Source: Flavipsychrobacter sp964461535
GTDB lineage: Bacteria; Bacteroidota; Bacteroidia; Chitinophagales; Chitinophagaceae
Direction of reading: 5' to 3'
Length of the DNA: 29,995 nt
NCBI GenBank assembly: GCA_964461535.1
Contig: CAYWUY010000035.1
Span: 1-29,995, forward strand
Shown: positions 8,620 to 17,163 of the stretch, piece by piece
Layout of the letters: each line of letters begins with the position of its first letter
Position numbering within the stretch: position 1 is the first letter of the stretch
Program-made: the position numbers and the translations under genes
The notes under the pieces: generated by a model
Databases searched by the model: none
What the model was told of the DNA's origin: nothing
What the model saw: the letters and a program-made list of their open reading frames with translations, nothing else

Positions 8620-10128
8620 ATGAGTTCTGCCTTCTTACTGAGCATTATATTAGGTTATTTTGCTTTGCTTTTAGCCATAGCATTTTACACCTCTCGCCAT
8701 TCTACCAACGAATCTTTTTTTATAGGTAATAGAAATAGTAAGTGGTGGGTAGTAGCCTTTGGTATGATAGGCACTTCTCTTTCGGGTATGACGTTTATAT
8801 CAGTACCGGGTACTGTAGGTAAAAGTGGCTACGATTATTTTCAGGTAGTTATTGGTTATTGGTTGGGCTATTTTGCAGTTGCATATATATTACTACCCTT
8901 ATATTATAAGCTAAAGCTTACATCTATATATACTTATCTGGAGGGTAGACTAGGTGCTACCTCTTATAAAACAGGGGCTTTATTTTTTATATTATCAAGA
9001 ACCTTGGGTGCTACACTAAGGCTATATCTAGTGATTAAAGTGCTTGAAGCCTTTGTATTAAATAACATGGGTATATCTTTTGAGGTTACCGCCATAGTAA
9101 TATTATCGTTGATATTGTTATATACGTTTAGAGGAGGGGTAAAAACGATAGTATGGACAGATACACTGCAAACCACATTTATGCTATTGGCGTTAATAAT
9201 ATGTGTGGTATATATGCTAAATGCGCTGGATTTGAATTTGGTTGAAAGTTGGACTGCTATGGCGCAGCACAAAATGACTGATATGTGGAGAACAGACCCG
9301 CTAAAGGGTAACTACTTTTTAAAACAATTATTGGGTGGTGCTTTTATAACCATTTCTATGACCGGGCTAGACCAGGAGATGATGCAGAAAAACATAAGTG
9401 TAAGCAATCTGAAAGATTCCAGAAAAAATATGCTGACACTAAGTTTTTTACAAATGATAGTTGTTTTCATATTCTTAACCCTAGGAGGTTTATTGTACTT
9501 ATATGCCATGAAACAGGGTGGTGCCTTCCAGACCATAATGGTGGACGGTAAAGAGCAGACACAATTTATGATGGCCGGGCAGAAAATAGTAGCAGATGAT
9601 ATGTTTCCGGTAATGGCTTTCAAATATATGCCTCCGTTTATAAGTGTAATATTTATAGTAGGTCTTATTTCAGCTTTATTCCCTAGTGCAGATGGTGCCC
9701 TTACAGCTCTTACTTCTTCTTTTTGTATAGACATACTGGGCATTAGAAAAAAGAATATGAGTGAGCAACAGCAGCAAAAAACAAGATTGATTGTTCACAA
9801 TGCCTTTGCCATAGTATTCTTAATATGTGTATTTGTGTTTAGAGAAATAGATAACGGCTCGCTGATACAAACCTTGCTAATAATAGCAGGGTATACATAT
9901 GGGCCATTATTAGCATTATTTGTATTTGGCATATTTACCAAGCGTAGTGTTATGGATCCATTAGTGCCATTAGTATGTCTAATAGCGCCTACAGTGTGCT
10001 ATATAGTGAAACAAAATGATGTGAAATGGTTATCGGGTTATGCTATAGGAAACGAATTATTGATTATAAATGCAGCAGTAACCTTTATATTATTGCTACT
10101 GATATCTAAAAAACCTAAAGCAGCCTAA
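8620..10128 (+). CDS. sodium:solute symporter (SSS family)
   Basis: Inner-membrane secondary transporter of the SSS family (LeuT fold), coupling Na+ entry to uptake of a small solute. The 502-residue protein is hydrophobic throughout, with about 13 membrane segments starting at residue 4. Family marks are GNRNSKWWVVAFGMIGTSLS at about 36-55, ending TM1; GGVKTIVWTDTLQ near 173-185; GLDQEMMQKN near 247-256; and the TM8 sodium-site region SALFPSADGALTALTSSFCI near 350-369. The C-terminus ends in a helix followed by SKKPKAA. The substrate cannot be read from the sequence; many Bacteroidota members next to no catabolic genes remain unassigned. It is followed 62 bases later by the BatA-type gene, which has its own promoter. 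Confidence 0.92.
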   Translation: MSSAFLLSIILGYFALLLAIAFYTSRHSTNESFFIGNRNSKWWVVAFGMIGTSLSGMTFISVPGTVGKSGYDYFQVVIGYWLGYFAVAYILLPLYYKLKLTSIYTYLEGRLGATSYKTGALFFILSRTLGATLRLYLVIKVLEAFVLNNMGISFEVTAIVILSLILLYTFRGGVKTIVWTDTLQTTFMLLALIICVVYMLNALDLNLVESWTAMAQHKMTDMWRTDPLKGNYFLKQLLGGAFITISMTGLDQEMMQKNISVSNLKDSRKNMLTLSFLQMIVVFIFLTLGGLLYLYAMKQGGAFQTIMVDGKEQTQFMMAGQKIVADDMFPVMAFKYMPPFISVIFIVGLISALFPSADGALTALTSSFCIDILGIRKKNMSEQQQQKTRLIVHNAFAIVFLICVFVFREIDNGSLIQTLLIIAGYTYGPLLALFVFGIFTKRSVMDPLVPLVCLIAPTVCYIVKQNDVKWLSGYAIGNELLIINAAVTFILLLLISKKPKAA

Positions 10129-10139
10129 AGGGCAGTTAT

Positions 10140-10165
10140 TTTCACATTTTGTGAAATATCACATT
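10140..10165. promoter_or_regulatory. operator-like palindrome upstream of the BatA gene
   Basis: TTTCACA at 10140-10146 and TGTGAAA at 10150-10156 form a perfect seven-base inverted repeat with a three-base spacer. A third half-site, TCACATT, follows at 10159-10165. The element lies 20-40 bases upstream of the -7 box at 10179, where a regulator could bind. TGTGA-type half-sites are typical of CRP/FNR-like proteins, but here the halves point outward-in (TCACA...TGTGA), so the regulator is unknown. It has no T tract, so it is not a convincing terminator. Confidence 0.4.
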
Positions 10166-10178
10166 CGTTACATATCGC

Positions 10179-10186
10179 TATATTTG
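10179..10186 (+). promoter_or_regulatory. BatA gene promoter, -7 element (leaderless geometry)
   Basis: TATATTTG matches TAnnTTTG exactly and ends four bases before the GTG start at 10191, the same spacing as at mnmG. Transcription starting at the usual distance would begin at the start codon. Confidence 0.55.
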
Positions 10187-10190
10187 TTCG

Positions 10191-12233
10191 GTGAGTTTTT
10201 TATATCCCTTATTTCTGGCTGCATTGGCTACACTGGCTATACCGGTGTTGATTCACTTATTTAACCTGAGAAAATACAAAACTGTATTTTTTCCTCACAC
10301 TCGTTTTTTAAAAGATATACAGCTTACCAGTCGTAAACAATCGCAAATAAGGCATAAAAGATTACTAATAACCCGATTATTATTTCTTGCTTTTTTAGTG
10401 TTTGCATTTGCACAGCCATTTTTTGGCGATAAAGATGATGCCTTGGGTAAGGATAAAATGCAAATAATATATATAGACAATTCGTTTAGTATGGGTGCTA
10501 AAAAGGGTGCTCGTACACTGCTAGACTTGGCTAAAGAGAATGCACTAAGACAAATAAAACAAGCTAAACCGGGTACCAGATTTTTATTGCTAACCAACGA
10601 TAAACCATATAGTTATAAACCTGAGCCGGCAGACAAAGTATATAGCGAGATAAACGATATAAACTATTCGGCAGCGGGAAAAACAATGACCCAGATAGCC
10701 TCATTAGCAGCTAACATAATAAACAACCAAACAGAGAAAAGAAAAGCAGATTTATACTATTACTCAGATTTGCAAGACTATACGGTGCAGCAGTTGCCCG
10801 ATACTGATATAACCAAGGATATGACGGTATATGCTATACCGCTAGCCGGTGATAAGGTAAAGGATGTGTACATAGATACTGCTTATTTGAGTAGTCCGAC
10901 GCTGCAAACGGGCAAGCCTAATAGCCTGATAGTGCATACAAAAACTGTAGGTGAGGGAGATAAAGAAGCTCCGGTATTGCAATTGCGCGTAAACGGGCAA
11001 GTGAAAAGCGCAGCTACACCGCATTATAATGAAAAGGGTGAAAGCGTAGATACCCTAAGCTGGCAAGTGAACGATGCAGCATGGCAGCGAGTAGAAGTAT
11101 TGCTAAACGACATACAAGTAAAATATAATGATACGTTTAGGTTGAGTGCCAGAAGTGGTAGCAATCTGGCGGTATTGGTAGTGAATAGTAAAGAAGCTAA
11201 CCCCTATCTACAAGCTGCATTCAGGGTATATAGCGACTTTAGGTGTAATCAAGAGTCTTATACAGCTACATCTACAGACTGGAGCAAATATAATCTTATC
11301 ATATTCAACGACTTGACCACGCTAGATGATGCAATGGCAGGGAAAATAAATGAAGCATTACTAAGAGGCCAGAGCGTAACCATATTTCCGGCACGTAATG
11401 CAGATTTGAATGCCATCAACCAATCGTTAAAGCAAATAGGAGATATTAGATATGTGGCACTAGATACTGCATCGCAAACGGTAGCCAGCCTGCAGCAAGC
11501 AAGTAATTTAGTAAAAGAGTTATTTGAAAAAATTCCGGATAATGTACAGTTGCCACTTACCAACTGGCACTATATCATACAAGCAGGGCTGAGTGCCAAT
11601 CAGCAATCGGTAATGAGTTTTAGAAACGGAGATCCGTTTTTGGCGAAGTATACACCTAATAGAGGAGCTTTATACTTATGCGCTACTGCAGCAGATTTGC
11701 AATCTGGCAATTTTCAGGCTAGCTACTTTTTCACTCCATTTTTATTTCAGATGGCTATGCAAAGCGGCAGTACCAATGTATATGCTGTAGCAGCCGGAAG
11801 CGACAGGCCATTATATTTAAGTCAGCAAAATATTACAGAGCGTAGTGTACTACACTTGTACGGATTGCAGCAAGACGTGGTTCCGCAACAACGAACTAAT
11901 GGTGCCGGGGTAGAAGTATATGCCGGAAGTGCTACAAGTGTTCCCGGTTTTTATGCCTTAGCAGCGCCGGGAGTAGACAGCATTCCAGTGGCTATAAACC
12001 AAAATAAAAATGAAGTGCAACTGACCTACAGAAAAGAAGATGCAATAAAAACAGCGTGGAAGGGCAATAATTTAAAATGGCCGGAGCTGCATGATAATGG
12101 TACAGTAGCCAACTTGAAACAAGTATCTTTCCCGCTATGGAAAGTTTGTGTAATTTTAGCACTTGTAATGCTGGCTTTAGAAACACTACTACTGATAAAC
12201 ACCCGAAAACAAAAGGTGAGCACTGCTGCCTAA
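10191..12233 (+). CDS. BatA-type membrane protein with VWA-like domain
   Basis: 680-residue membrane protein of the aerotolerance-regulator (BatA) N-terminal type common in Bacteroidota. The N-terminus is the BatA domain: SFLYPLFLAALATLAIPVLI as the first membrane helix, HLFNLRKYKTVFFPHTRFLK after it, and a second helix at about residues 58-76. A von Willebrand A-like domain follows, with the metal-site motif DNSFS at 96-100 (DxSxS). The central part is periplasmic or cytoplasmic beta-rich sequence of no recognised type. A C-terminal helix (about 651-669) ends in TRKQKVSTAA. Initiation is at GTG; no ATG fits. It heads a likely operon with the dihydroorotase-like gene (78 bases) and the DUF4199 gene. 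Exact function is unknown. Confidence 0.85.
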   Translation: MSFLYPLFLAALATLAIPVLIHLFNLRKYKTVFFPHTRFLKDIQLTSRKQSQIRHKRLLITRLLFLAFLVFAFAQPFFGDKDDALGKDKMQIIYIDNSFSMGAKKGARTLLDLAKENALRQIKQAKPGTRFLLLTNDKPYSYKPEPADKVYSEINDINYSAAGKTMTQIASLAANIINNQTEKRKADLYYYSDLQDYTVQQLPDTDITKDMTVYAIPLAGDKVKDVYIDTAYLSSPTLQTGKPNSLIVHTKTVGEGDKEAPVLQLRVNGQVKSAATPHYNEKGESVDTLSWQVNDAAWQRVEVLLNDIQVKYNDTFRLSARSGSNLAVLVVNSKEANPYLQAAFRVYSDFRCNQESYTATSTDWSKYNLIIFNDLTTLDDAMAGKINEALLRGQSVTIFPARNADLNAINQSLKQIGDIRYVALDTASQTVASLQQASNLVKELFEKIPDNVQLPLTNWHYIIQAGLSANQQSVMSFRNGDPFLAKYTPNRGALYLCATAADLQSGNFQASYFFTPFLFQMAMQSGSTNVYAVAAGSDRPLYLSQQNITERSVLHLYGLQQDVVPQQRTNGAGVEVYAGSATSVPGFYALAAPGVDSIPVAINQNKNEVQLTYRKEDAIKTAWKGNNLKWPELHDNGTVANLKQVSFPLWKVCVILALVMLALETLLLINTRKQKVSTAA

Positions 12234-12311
12234 CTATAACAATAGTGGTTGCAGGATAGTGTAATGCATGTTTACAAAAAGCGATGGCATTTATAACCGA
12301 CACAGTATCAA

Positions 12312-13601
12312 ATGCAACTACAAATAAAAAGGGTAAAAGTTACAGACCCACACTCAGACCACCACGACGCTATAGTTGATGTTATTATAGATAATGGCAT
12401 TATTACTTCTATTAAAGCCGGCAAAGGAGCTAAATCGGCTATACTGCAAGATGGTGTAGAAGTATGGAGCAGCAAACAGATGCCCGAAATATCTTGCGGA
12501 TGGGTAGATATGTTTGCCGACTACCGCGAACCGGGCTACGAGCATAAAGAAACACTAGAAGCAGGTATGCGCACCGCTGCCCGTGGAGGATATACAGATG
12601 TGGCACTAGTGCCTAATACCTTACCTGTAGTAAGTAACAAAAGTGCGGTACAATACATATTGCGCCAAACAAAAGGAAATGTAGTAAGTGTGCATCCTAT
12701 GGGTGCCGCTACCCAGCAAGCCGAGGGTAAAGACCTAGCAGAAATGATGGACATGCGCCATCATGGTGCAGTGGCCTTCGGCGATGGATGGAAACCCATA
12801 CAGAATGCGGGCTTATTATTAAAAGCTTTGGAATATGTGAAAGCATTTGATGGTACTATTTTACAAATACCTACAGATGCATCGCTAGCGGCAGGTGGGC
12901 TTATGAATGAAAGTGAAGTATCTACTGCATTGGGTATGGCAGGTGTGCCGGCCATAGCTGAAACACTAGCCGTATATAGAGATATTGAGTTAGCAAGATA
13001 TACGCAATCGAAACTGCATCTTACTGGTATAAGCACTGCAAAATCTGTAGCCTTAATTAAAAAAGCAAAAGCAGAGGGTGTGCAGGTAACTTGTTCGGTA
13101 GCTCCATATCATTTGTTTTTTACTGAAGAAGCATTGCGCACCTACGATAGTAAGTATAAAGTAGCACCACCGTTAAGAAGCGAGCAAGATAGAAAAGCAC
13201 TGATTGCCGGTATTGCCGATGGCACTATAGACAGCATAGCTAGCCACCATAAGCCACAGGAGTGGGATGCTAAAACTAAAGAATTTGAATATGCAGCTGA
13301 TGGTATGGCGCTGCAAGAGCTCTGCTGGAATGTAGCCTTACAAGCCAGCCAACCTAAAGTAAGCACCGAAAGACTAATAGATGCATTAACTACGCGCCCA
13401 AGAGCCATACTAGGATTGCCGGAGCAAAAAATAGCTAAAGGTATGCCGGCAAGTATAACCATATATGATAGAGATGCTGAAAGTATATATAATGCAGATG
13501 ACCGTGCCACAAGTGGTATGAATATACCCTTTAGCACAGGTACTGTATTGAAAGGCAGAGTAGTAGGGATAATCAATAATAATCAACTACACATAAACTA
13601 G
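12312..13601 (+). CDS. dihydroorotase-like protein lacking catalytic residues
   Basis: 429-residue amidohydrolase-fold protein homologous to class I dihydroorotase, the third enzyme of pyrimidine synthesis. Homology is clear from YREPGYEHKETLEAG, RGGYTDVALVPNT, DGMALQE and the C-terminal GLPEQKIAKGMPASITIYD. The metal and catalytic positions are replaced, however. The HxH of DxHxHxR reads FAD (DMFADYREPG), the HxED site reads IPTD, HIAHVST reads HLTGIST, PHHL reads PYHL, NPPLR reads APPLR and ATDHAPH reads ASHHKPQ. It should therefore not catalyse the reaction. Related degenerate proteins occur in other Bacteroidota (recalled, not checked), and inactive PyrC' subunits elsewhere scaffold aspartate carbamoyltransferase. 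Automatic annotation as pyrC would be misleading. It is cotranscribed with DUF4199, 13 bases downstream. Confidence 0.88.
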   Translation: MQLQIKRVKVTDPHSDHHDAIVDVIIDNGIITSIKAGKGAKSAILQDGVEVWSSKQMPEISCGWVDMFADYREPGYEHKETLEAGMRTAARGGYTDVALVPNTLPVVSNKSAVQYILRQTKGNVVSVHPMGAATQQAEGKDLAEMMDMRHHGAVAFGDGWKPIQNAGLLLKALEYVKAFDGTILQIPTDASLAAGGLMNESEVSTALGMAGVPAIAETLAVYRDIELARYTQSKLHLTGISTAKSVALIKKAKAEGVQVTCSVAPYHLFFTEEALRTYDSKYKVAPPLRSEQDRKALIAGIADGTIDSIASHHKPQEWDAKTKEFEYAADGMALQELCWNVALQASQPKVSTERLIDALTTRPRAILGLPEQKIAKGMPASITIYDRDAESIYNADDRATSGMNIPFSTGTVLKGRVVGIINNNQLHIN

Positions 13602-13614
13602 AAAACTATAAAAG

Positions 13615-14172
13615 ATGGAAGCATTATCTGTAAAAAAGCGCAACCAAATAGCAGCTATGTTTGGTTTAATACTGGGAGTATACCTGATGATAAAAGGTAC
13701 TATATCTTATGCATTGATAGGAGATATGGTGAAGCAAGGTATAGTATCGGTACTGTTCTATGCTGTATATATAGTACTAGTGGTACTATTTGTAAAAAAT
13801 ATAAAAGCTAAGAAGGGTGGCTATATTACTTTCAAAGATGCATTTGGGGCTATGATAGTAATGTTTTTAATAGCCAATCTTCTGTATTTTTTGTATAATT
13901 ATGTGTACACACAGTATATAGACCCCAATGTAGCTGTTAAGCTAAAAGAAGCATCACTAAAATTTGCTCAGAAAAATGGTATGTCTGATGATCAGTTAGA
14001 TAAAATGGCTGGGGAGTTTGATAAAAATATTGCTGATAGTAAGCACTTTAATTTGCTAAACAACTTAAAGAGTTACTTTTTTATGGTTTTAGTAGATTTA
14101 TTACCGGCACTTATTATTGCTGCCATAATGAAAAAAGAAAAACCAATGTCTGAAGTATTTGCTGAGCAATAA
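13615..14172 (+). CDS. DUF4199 domain membrane protein
   Basis: 185-residue integral membrane protein of the Bacteroidota family DUF4199. Four membrane helices are visible at about residues 10-35, 44-62, 74-97 and 149-170, with a soluble helical loop at about 100-148 (LKEASLKFAQKNGMSDDQLD and onward). The short tail KKEKPMSEVFAEQ is cytoplasmic by the positive-inside rule. Function is unknown. It starts 13 bases after the dihydroorotase-like gene, so the two are almost certainly cotranscribed. Family assignment is from overall pattern and is good but not based on a diagnostic catalytic motif. Confidence 0.8.
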   Translation: MEALSVKKRNQIAAMFGLILGVYLMIKGTISYALIGDMVKQGIVSVLFYAVYIVLVVLFVKNIKAKKGGYITFKDAFGAMIVMFLIANLLYFLYNYVYTQYIDPNVAVKLKEASLKFAQKNGMSDDQLDKMAGEFDKNIADSKHFNLLNNLKSYFFMVLVDLLPALIIAAIMKKEKPMSEVFAEQ

Positions 14173-14190
14173 AATACTTGCATGGCTGAC

Positions 14191-14198
14191 TACCTTTG
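14191..14198 (+). promoter_or_regulatory. M28 peptidase promoter, -7 element
   Basis: TACCTTTG matches TAnnTTTG exactly and lies 36 bases before the peptidase ATG. A TTGCAT lies ten bases upstream, in the same relation as at apaG. No terminator separates this gene from DUF4199, so read-through is also possible. Confidence 0.5.
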
Positions 14199-14234
14199 GT
14201 AAGATGTAATGAATTAAAGTAAGTTAATGTAAAT

Positions 14235-15533
14235 ATGAGTTTTAGGCTGTATGTAAAATATTGTGGAGTTGTAGCGCTATTGCTGTTGTCTTGTATAGCC
14301 AAAGCTCAAGATGATGCAGAAGTGAAAGCCATGCTGATGCACGATATAGTAGCACTTACCGACACAGCTATGCATGGAAGAGGCTATGTAAAAGATGGGA
14401 GAATAACTGCATCGAACTATTTGCAAAAGAGATTTGCAGATGTAGGCCTGAAGCCAGTAGGTAGGAAAAGCACCTTTGCGCAGCACTATTCATTTCCGGT
14501 AAATACTTTTCCCGGGGCAATGTCGGTAAGCCTGAATGGTCAGAAACTGCAAGCAGGAGTAGACTATATAGTAGATGCCGCCAGTAAAAGCTATGTGGGC
14601 AGTAATAGAAAAATAAAAACTATAGATTTAGCTAAAGTAAAATCTACCACAGACTGGGAAGACTTGTATGGCAAAATGGGTAGAAATGAAATAATCTATT
14701 ATTTAAAAAATGTAGATGAAGCCATTAAAGTAGTAGACCTGAATAAGAATAAGTTGATATGGGAACTACCGGGCGGCTGTTATATTATTTCTCAGAAAGA
14801 GAAATTTATATGGACAGTGGCAGGCGAGCAAAGTAAAAATACCCTGATATATGTGAAAGAGGATGTAATGGTGGATACCGGGGTAATGAGTGTGGATGTG
14901 CAAGCAGACTTTAAAGATGATATTGATAATCAGAACATAATTGGCTATGTGCCGGGCGAAGATGTGGTAGATAGTTATTTGGTAATAACTGCACACTACG
15001 ACCACTTAGGCATGATGGGGAAAGAGGCAATTTTCCCCGGAGCAAGCGATAATGCCAGCGGTACGGCTATGCTGCTATACCTGGCACAGTATTTTGTGGC
15101 TCATCCACAGAAGTACTCTATACTGTTTATAGCGTTTAGTGGAGAAGAGGCAGGTCTAAGAGGTTCCAAGTACTTTGTGAAGCATCCGTTAGTGCCATTA
15201 GATAGAATAAAATTTTTAACCAATGTAGATATTATGGGCGATGCCACTGATGGTGTAACTGTAGTAAACGCCACTGAGCATCCTAAGATGTTTGCACAAA
15301 TGCAGCAAATAAATAAAGAGAAACAATATCTACCACAGGTAAAAAGCAGAGGTAAGGCAGCCAATAGCGATCACTACTACTTTAGTGAAGCGGGAGTTCC
15401 GGCTTTCTTTTTATACAGTAATGGTGGTATAGGATATTATCATGATGTGTTTGATAAGGCTGCAACCTTGTCGCTACAAAACATACCTAATGTGGCTGCT
15501 ATGCTTATAGATTTTGTGAGTTCGATAAAATAA
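14235..15533 (+). CDS. exported M28 family metallopeptidase
   Basis: 432-residue zinc aminopeptidase-type enzyme (M28), probably acting in the periplasm or at the outer membrane. The N-terminus is a signal peptide ending AKA-QDD near residue 24; LLSC at 18-21 resembles a lipobox, but the following AKAQ favours signal peptidase I. An insertion of about 120 residues of unclear fold precedes the catalytic part. The di-zinc site is complete: H254 in ITAHYDH, D272 in GASDNASG, catalytic E304 and ligand E305 in FSGEEAG, D332 in NVDIMG, and H380 in SDHYYF. Metal-site completeness supports activity. Substrate is not predictable; members range from aminopeptidases to glutaminyl cyclases. It has its own promoter. 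Confidence 0.9.
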   Translation: MSFRLYVKYCGVVALLLLSCIAKAQDDAEVKAMLMHDIVALTDTAMHGRGYVKDGRITASNYLQKRFADVGLKPVGRKSTFAQHYSFPVNTFPGAMSVSLNGQKLQAGVDYIVDAASKSYVGSNRKIKTIDLAKVKSTTDWEDLYGKMGRNEIIYYLKNVDEAIKVVDLNKNKLIWELPGGCYIISQKEKFIWTVAGEQSKNTLIYVKEDVMVDTGVMSVDVQADFKDDIDNQNIIGYVPGEDVVDSYLVITAHYDHLGMMGKEAIFPGASDNASGTAMLLYLAQYFVAHPQKYSILFIAFSGEEAGLRGSKYFVKHPLVPLDRIKFLTNVDIMGDATDGVTVVNATEHPKMFAQMQQINKEKQYLPQVKSRGKAANSDHYYFSEAGVPAFFLYSNGGIGYYHDVFDKAATLSLQNIPNVAAMLIDFVSSIK

Positions 15534-15579
15534 GGCTGCCTAAAGCATACTGCCTAAGGTATTTTTTGTAGATTTATAG

Positions 15580-15609
15580 TTGTATATTGATACGTAAGTA
15601 TTATTTTTG
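15580..15609 (+). promoter_or_regulatory. lipoprotein gene promoter (-33 and -7)
   Basis: TTG at 15580-15582 and TATTTTTG at 15602-15609 are 19 bases apart, the canonical Bacteroidota arrangement. The -7 box lies 26 bases before the ATG at 15636. This is the best complete two-box promoter in the window. Confidence 0.6.
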
Positions 15610-15635
15610 AGATTCCAATATAAACAAGGCATAAT

Positions 15636-16424
15636 ATGTTGCAAAATGTACGCCGTATTGCGGTAATGACAATTGTTGCAGTAGTAGCATTAGCTGCCTG
15701 CAAAAAAGAGTCGCATCCGCTCAATCCCAATCCCGGCGATCAAAGGTTAAATAGTTTTTCTAAGCTTACCACTAAGTATGATAGACTTAACAAACAACCA
15801 ATACTGGGATATGTGCCCGTAAAAGAGAATTACGCATTTACATATGATTTGTTAGGCAGAATAAATTCCATTACTTATACCACTAATGATGTTACGGTAC
15901 CTAATACAATTAGTGAGCTAACGTATAAGAATGATACTATTTATGATACCATCAGATATTTGAATAGGGCTGTAAAAGAGGTAGATACTTTTATTACGGA
16001 CTATCGTGGCTACGTTGTGCGTACGCATATGTTGGGCAAAACTACTAATTATCAGTACTTTGGTAATTTATTATCTAGAGTAGAGTATGCAGATACGGAC
16101 TATGTAACCTACAGAGCATACAACAATAATTTTACCCGTTCTGTACCATCAGTTACATCAAGAGGAAGTGAAACTACTTATACAGTATATACTGATTTAG
16201 ACAATAGAGTAGGAGATTTCTTTGGTTTAGAGTCTTTGGCTAGATATGGTTATAACTTTTACATGTATAAGAAGTTAATAAGGTCTCAGACCACTATTGG
16301 CTTTAGTGCATATGTAGACTATAAAGTAGATGCTTACCAAAGAATTAGCCAAACTAGAGTGGCTTATCTGTTAGCAGACTCAGTATCAGTAATTTACGAC
16401 ATACAGTACCAAGATTATAAATAA
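15636..16424 (+). CDS. putative lipoprotein of unknown function
   Basis: 262-residue predicted lipoprotein. The signal segment RRIAVMTIVAVVALAAC places a lipobox (LAAC) with the lipidated cysteine at residue 22, followed by KKESHPLNPNPGDQ. The mature part is rich in Tyr, Asp and Thr and looks like repeated beta-strands; AFTYDLLGRINSITYTTNDV resembles the YD-repeat style of RHS-like proteins, but the pattern is too weak to assign that family. No catalytic motif is visible. It has its own two-box promoter upstream and a terminator downstream, so it is a single-gene unit. Not recognised beyond the lipoprotein call. Confidence 0.8.
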   Translation: MLQNVRRIAVMTIVAVVALAACKKESHPLNPNPGDQRLNSFSKLTTKYDRLNKQPILGYVPVKENYAFTYDLLGRINSITYTTNDVTVPNTISELTYKNDTIYDTIRYLNRAVKEVDTFITDYRGYVVRTHMLGKTTNYQYFGNLLSRVEYADTDYVTYRAYNNNFTRSVPSVTSRGSETTYTVYTDLDNRVGDFFGLESLARYGYNFYMYKKLIRSQTTIGFSAYVDYKVDAYQRISQTRVAYLLADSVSVIYDIQYQDYK

Positions 16425-16445
16425 GTACTTTAATTATATTAGTTA

Positions 16446-16480
16446 GCCGTCCGATACTTAGGTATCGGGCGGTTTTGTTT
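16446..16480 (+). terminator. terminator after the lipoprotein gene
   Basis: CCGTCCGATAC at 16447-16457 pairs with GTATCGGGCGG at 16462-16472 (one G-U pair) across a four-base loop, followed by TTTTGTTTT. The stem is GC-rich in an AT-rich region, 20 bases after the stop. Confidence 0.88.
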
Positions 16481-16528
16481 TCTATATGCCCATAAAAAGC
16501 AATAACGGGTAAAATGCTGCTGTGTGCG

Positions 16529-16536
16529 TAATTTTG
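16529..16536 (+). promoter_or_regulatory. DUF2480 gene promoter, -7 element
   Basis: TAATTTTG matches TAnnTTTG and lies 33 bases before the ATG at 16570, after the preceding terminator. No TTG is seen at the -33 position. Confidence 0.55.
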
Positions 16537-16569
16537 CTAAAGAATAAAGTATAGATAAATAATATAACA

Positions 16570-17076
16570 ATGGAACCAATAGTAAACAGAGTTGCCGAAA
16601 GTGGTATCATCACATTGGATCTTGCTAAATATGTACCTGCTGAAGATGATGTAGTGGTTTTTGACTTAAAACCATTTTTATTCAGAGAAATGATACTTAA
16701 AGAAAAAGATTACAGAGCCGCATTACCTACTGTAGACTGGGCTGTATACACTAATAAAATAGTAGCTATAACCTGTAGTGTAGATGCTATAATACCGGTA
16801 TGGGCTTATATGTTGGCTGCTAGTTTTCTACAACCTTTGGCACAGCAAATAGTATTTGGTACTAAAGAAGAAGCCATTAAAAATGTGGTAGACCAAGGCA
16901 TACATAAAATAGACCCTACGGAGTATACTGATAAGCGAGTGGTAATAAAGGGTTGTGGAGACACTCCCATACCCGATTCGGCATATGTAACTATAACAGC
17001 GTTGCTGAGAGGGCACGTAAAATCACTGATGTATGGTGAACCTTGTTCTACAGTTCCCGTCTACAAGAAAAAATAA
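16570..17076 (+). CDS. DUF2480 family protein
   Basis: 168-residue soluble protein of DUF2480, a family found almost only in Bacteroidota. Recognisable stretches are PIVNRVAESGIITLDL at the N-terminus, FLFREMILKEKDYR at about 36-49, VDWAVYTNKIVAITCSVDAI at about 54-73, IPVWAYMLAASFL, and VVIKGCGDTPIPDSAYVTIT at about 123-142. No signal peptide or membrane helix, so it is cytosolic. The conserved Cys in ITCSVDAIIP and in KGCGD are notable, but no biochemical role is known. It is a single-gene unit between its promoter and a strong hairpin terminator. Confidence 0.85.
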   Translation: MEPIVNRVAESGIITLDLAKYVPAEDDVVVFDLKPFLFREMILKEKDYRAALPTVDWAVYTNKIVAITCSVDAIIPVWAYMLAASFLQPLAQQIVFGTKEEAIKNVVDQGIHKIDPTEYTDKRVVIKGCGDTPIPDSAYVTITALLRGHVKSLMYGEPCSTVPVYKKK

Positions 17077-17094
17077 TAGTAACTAAAAATTAAT

Positions 17095-17130
17095 AAAATA
17101 GGGGTGAAGTAATACTTTACCCCTATTTTA
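17095..17130. terminator. terminator after DUF2480
   Basis: AAAATAGGGGTGAAGT at 17095-17110 pairs with ACTTTACCCCTATTTT at 17114-17129 over sixteen bases (one G-U), with a three-base apical loop. The A and T flanks make it potentially bidirectional, though only plus-strand genes flank it. Confidence 0.88.
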
Positions 17131-17163
17131 ATTTGGAGAAAACCCAACCTTTAAGAAAAAATA

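Noticed and set aside
15534..15570. Possible terminator with repeated CTGCCTAA after the M28 peptidase
   Set aside because: Only a four-base stem forms before the T run, and the repeat is short; not strong enough to call.
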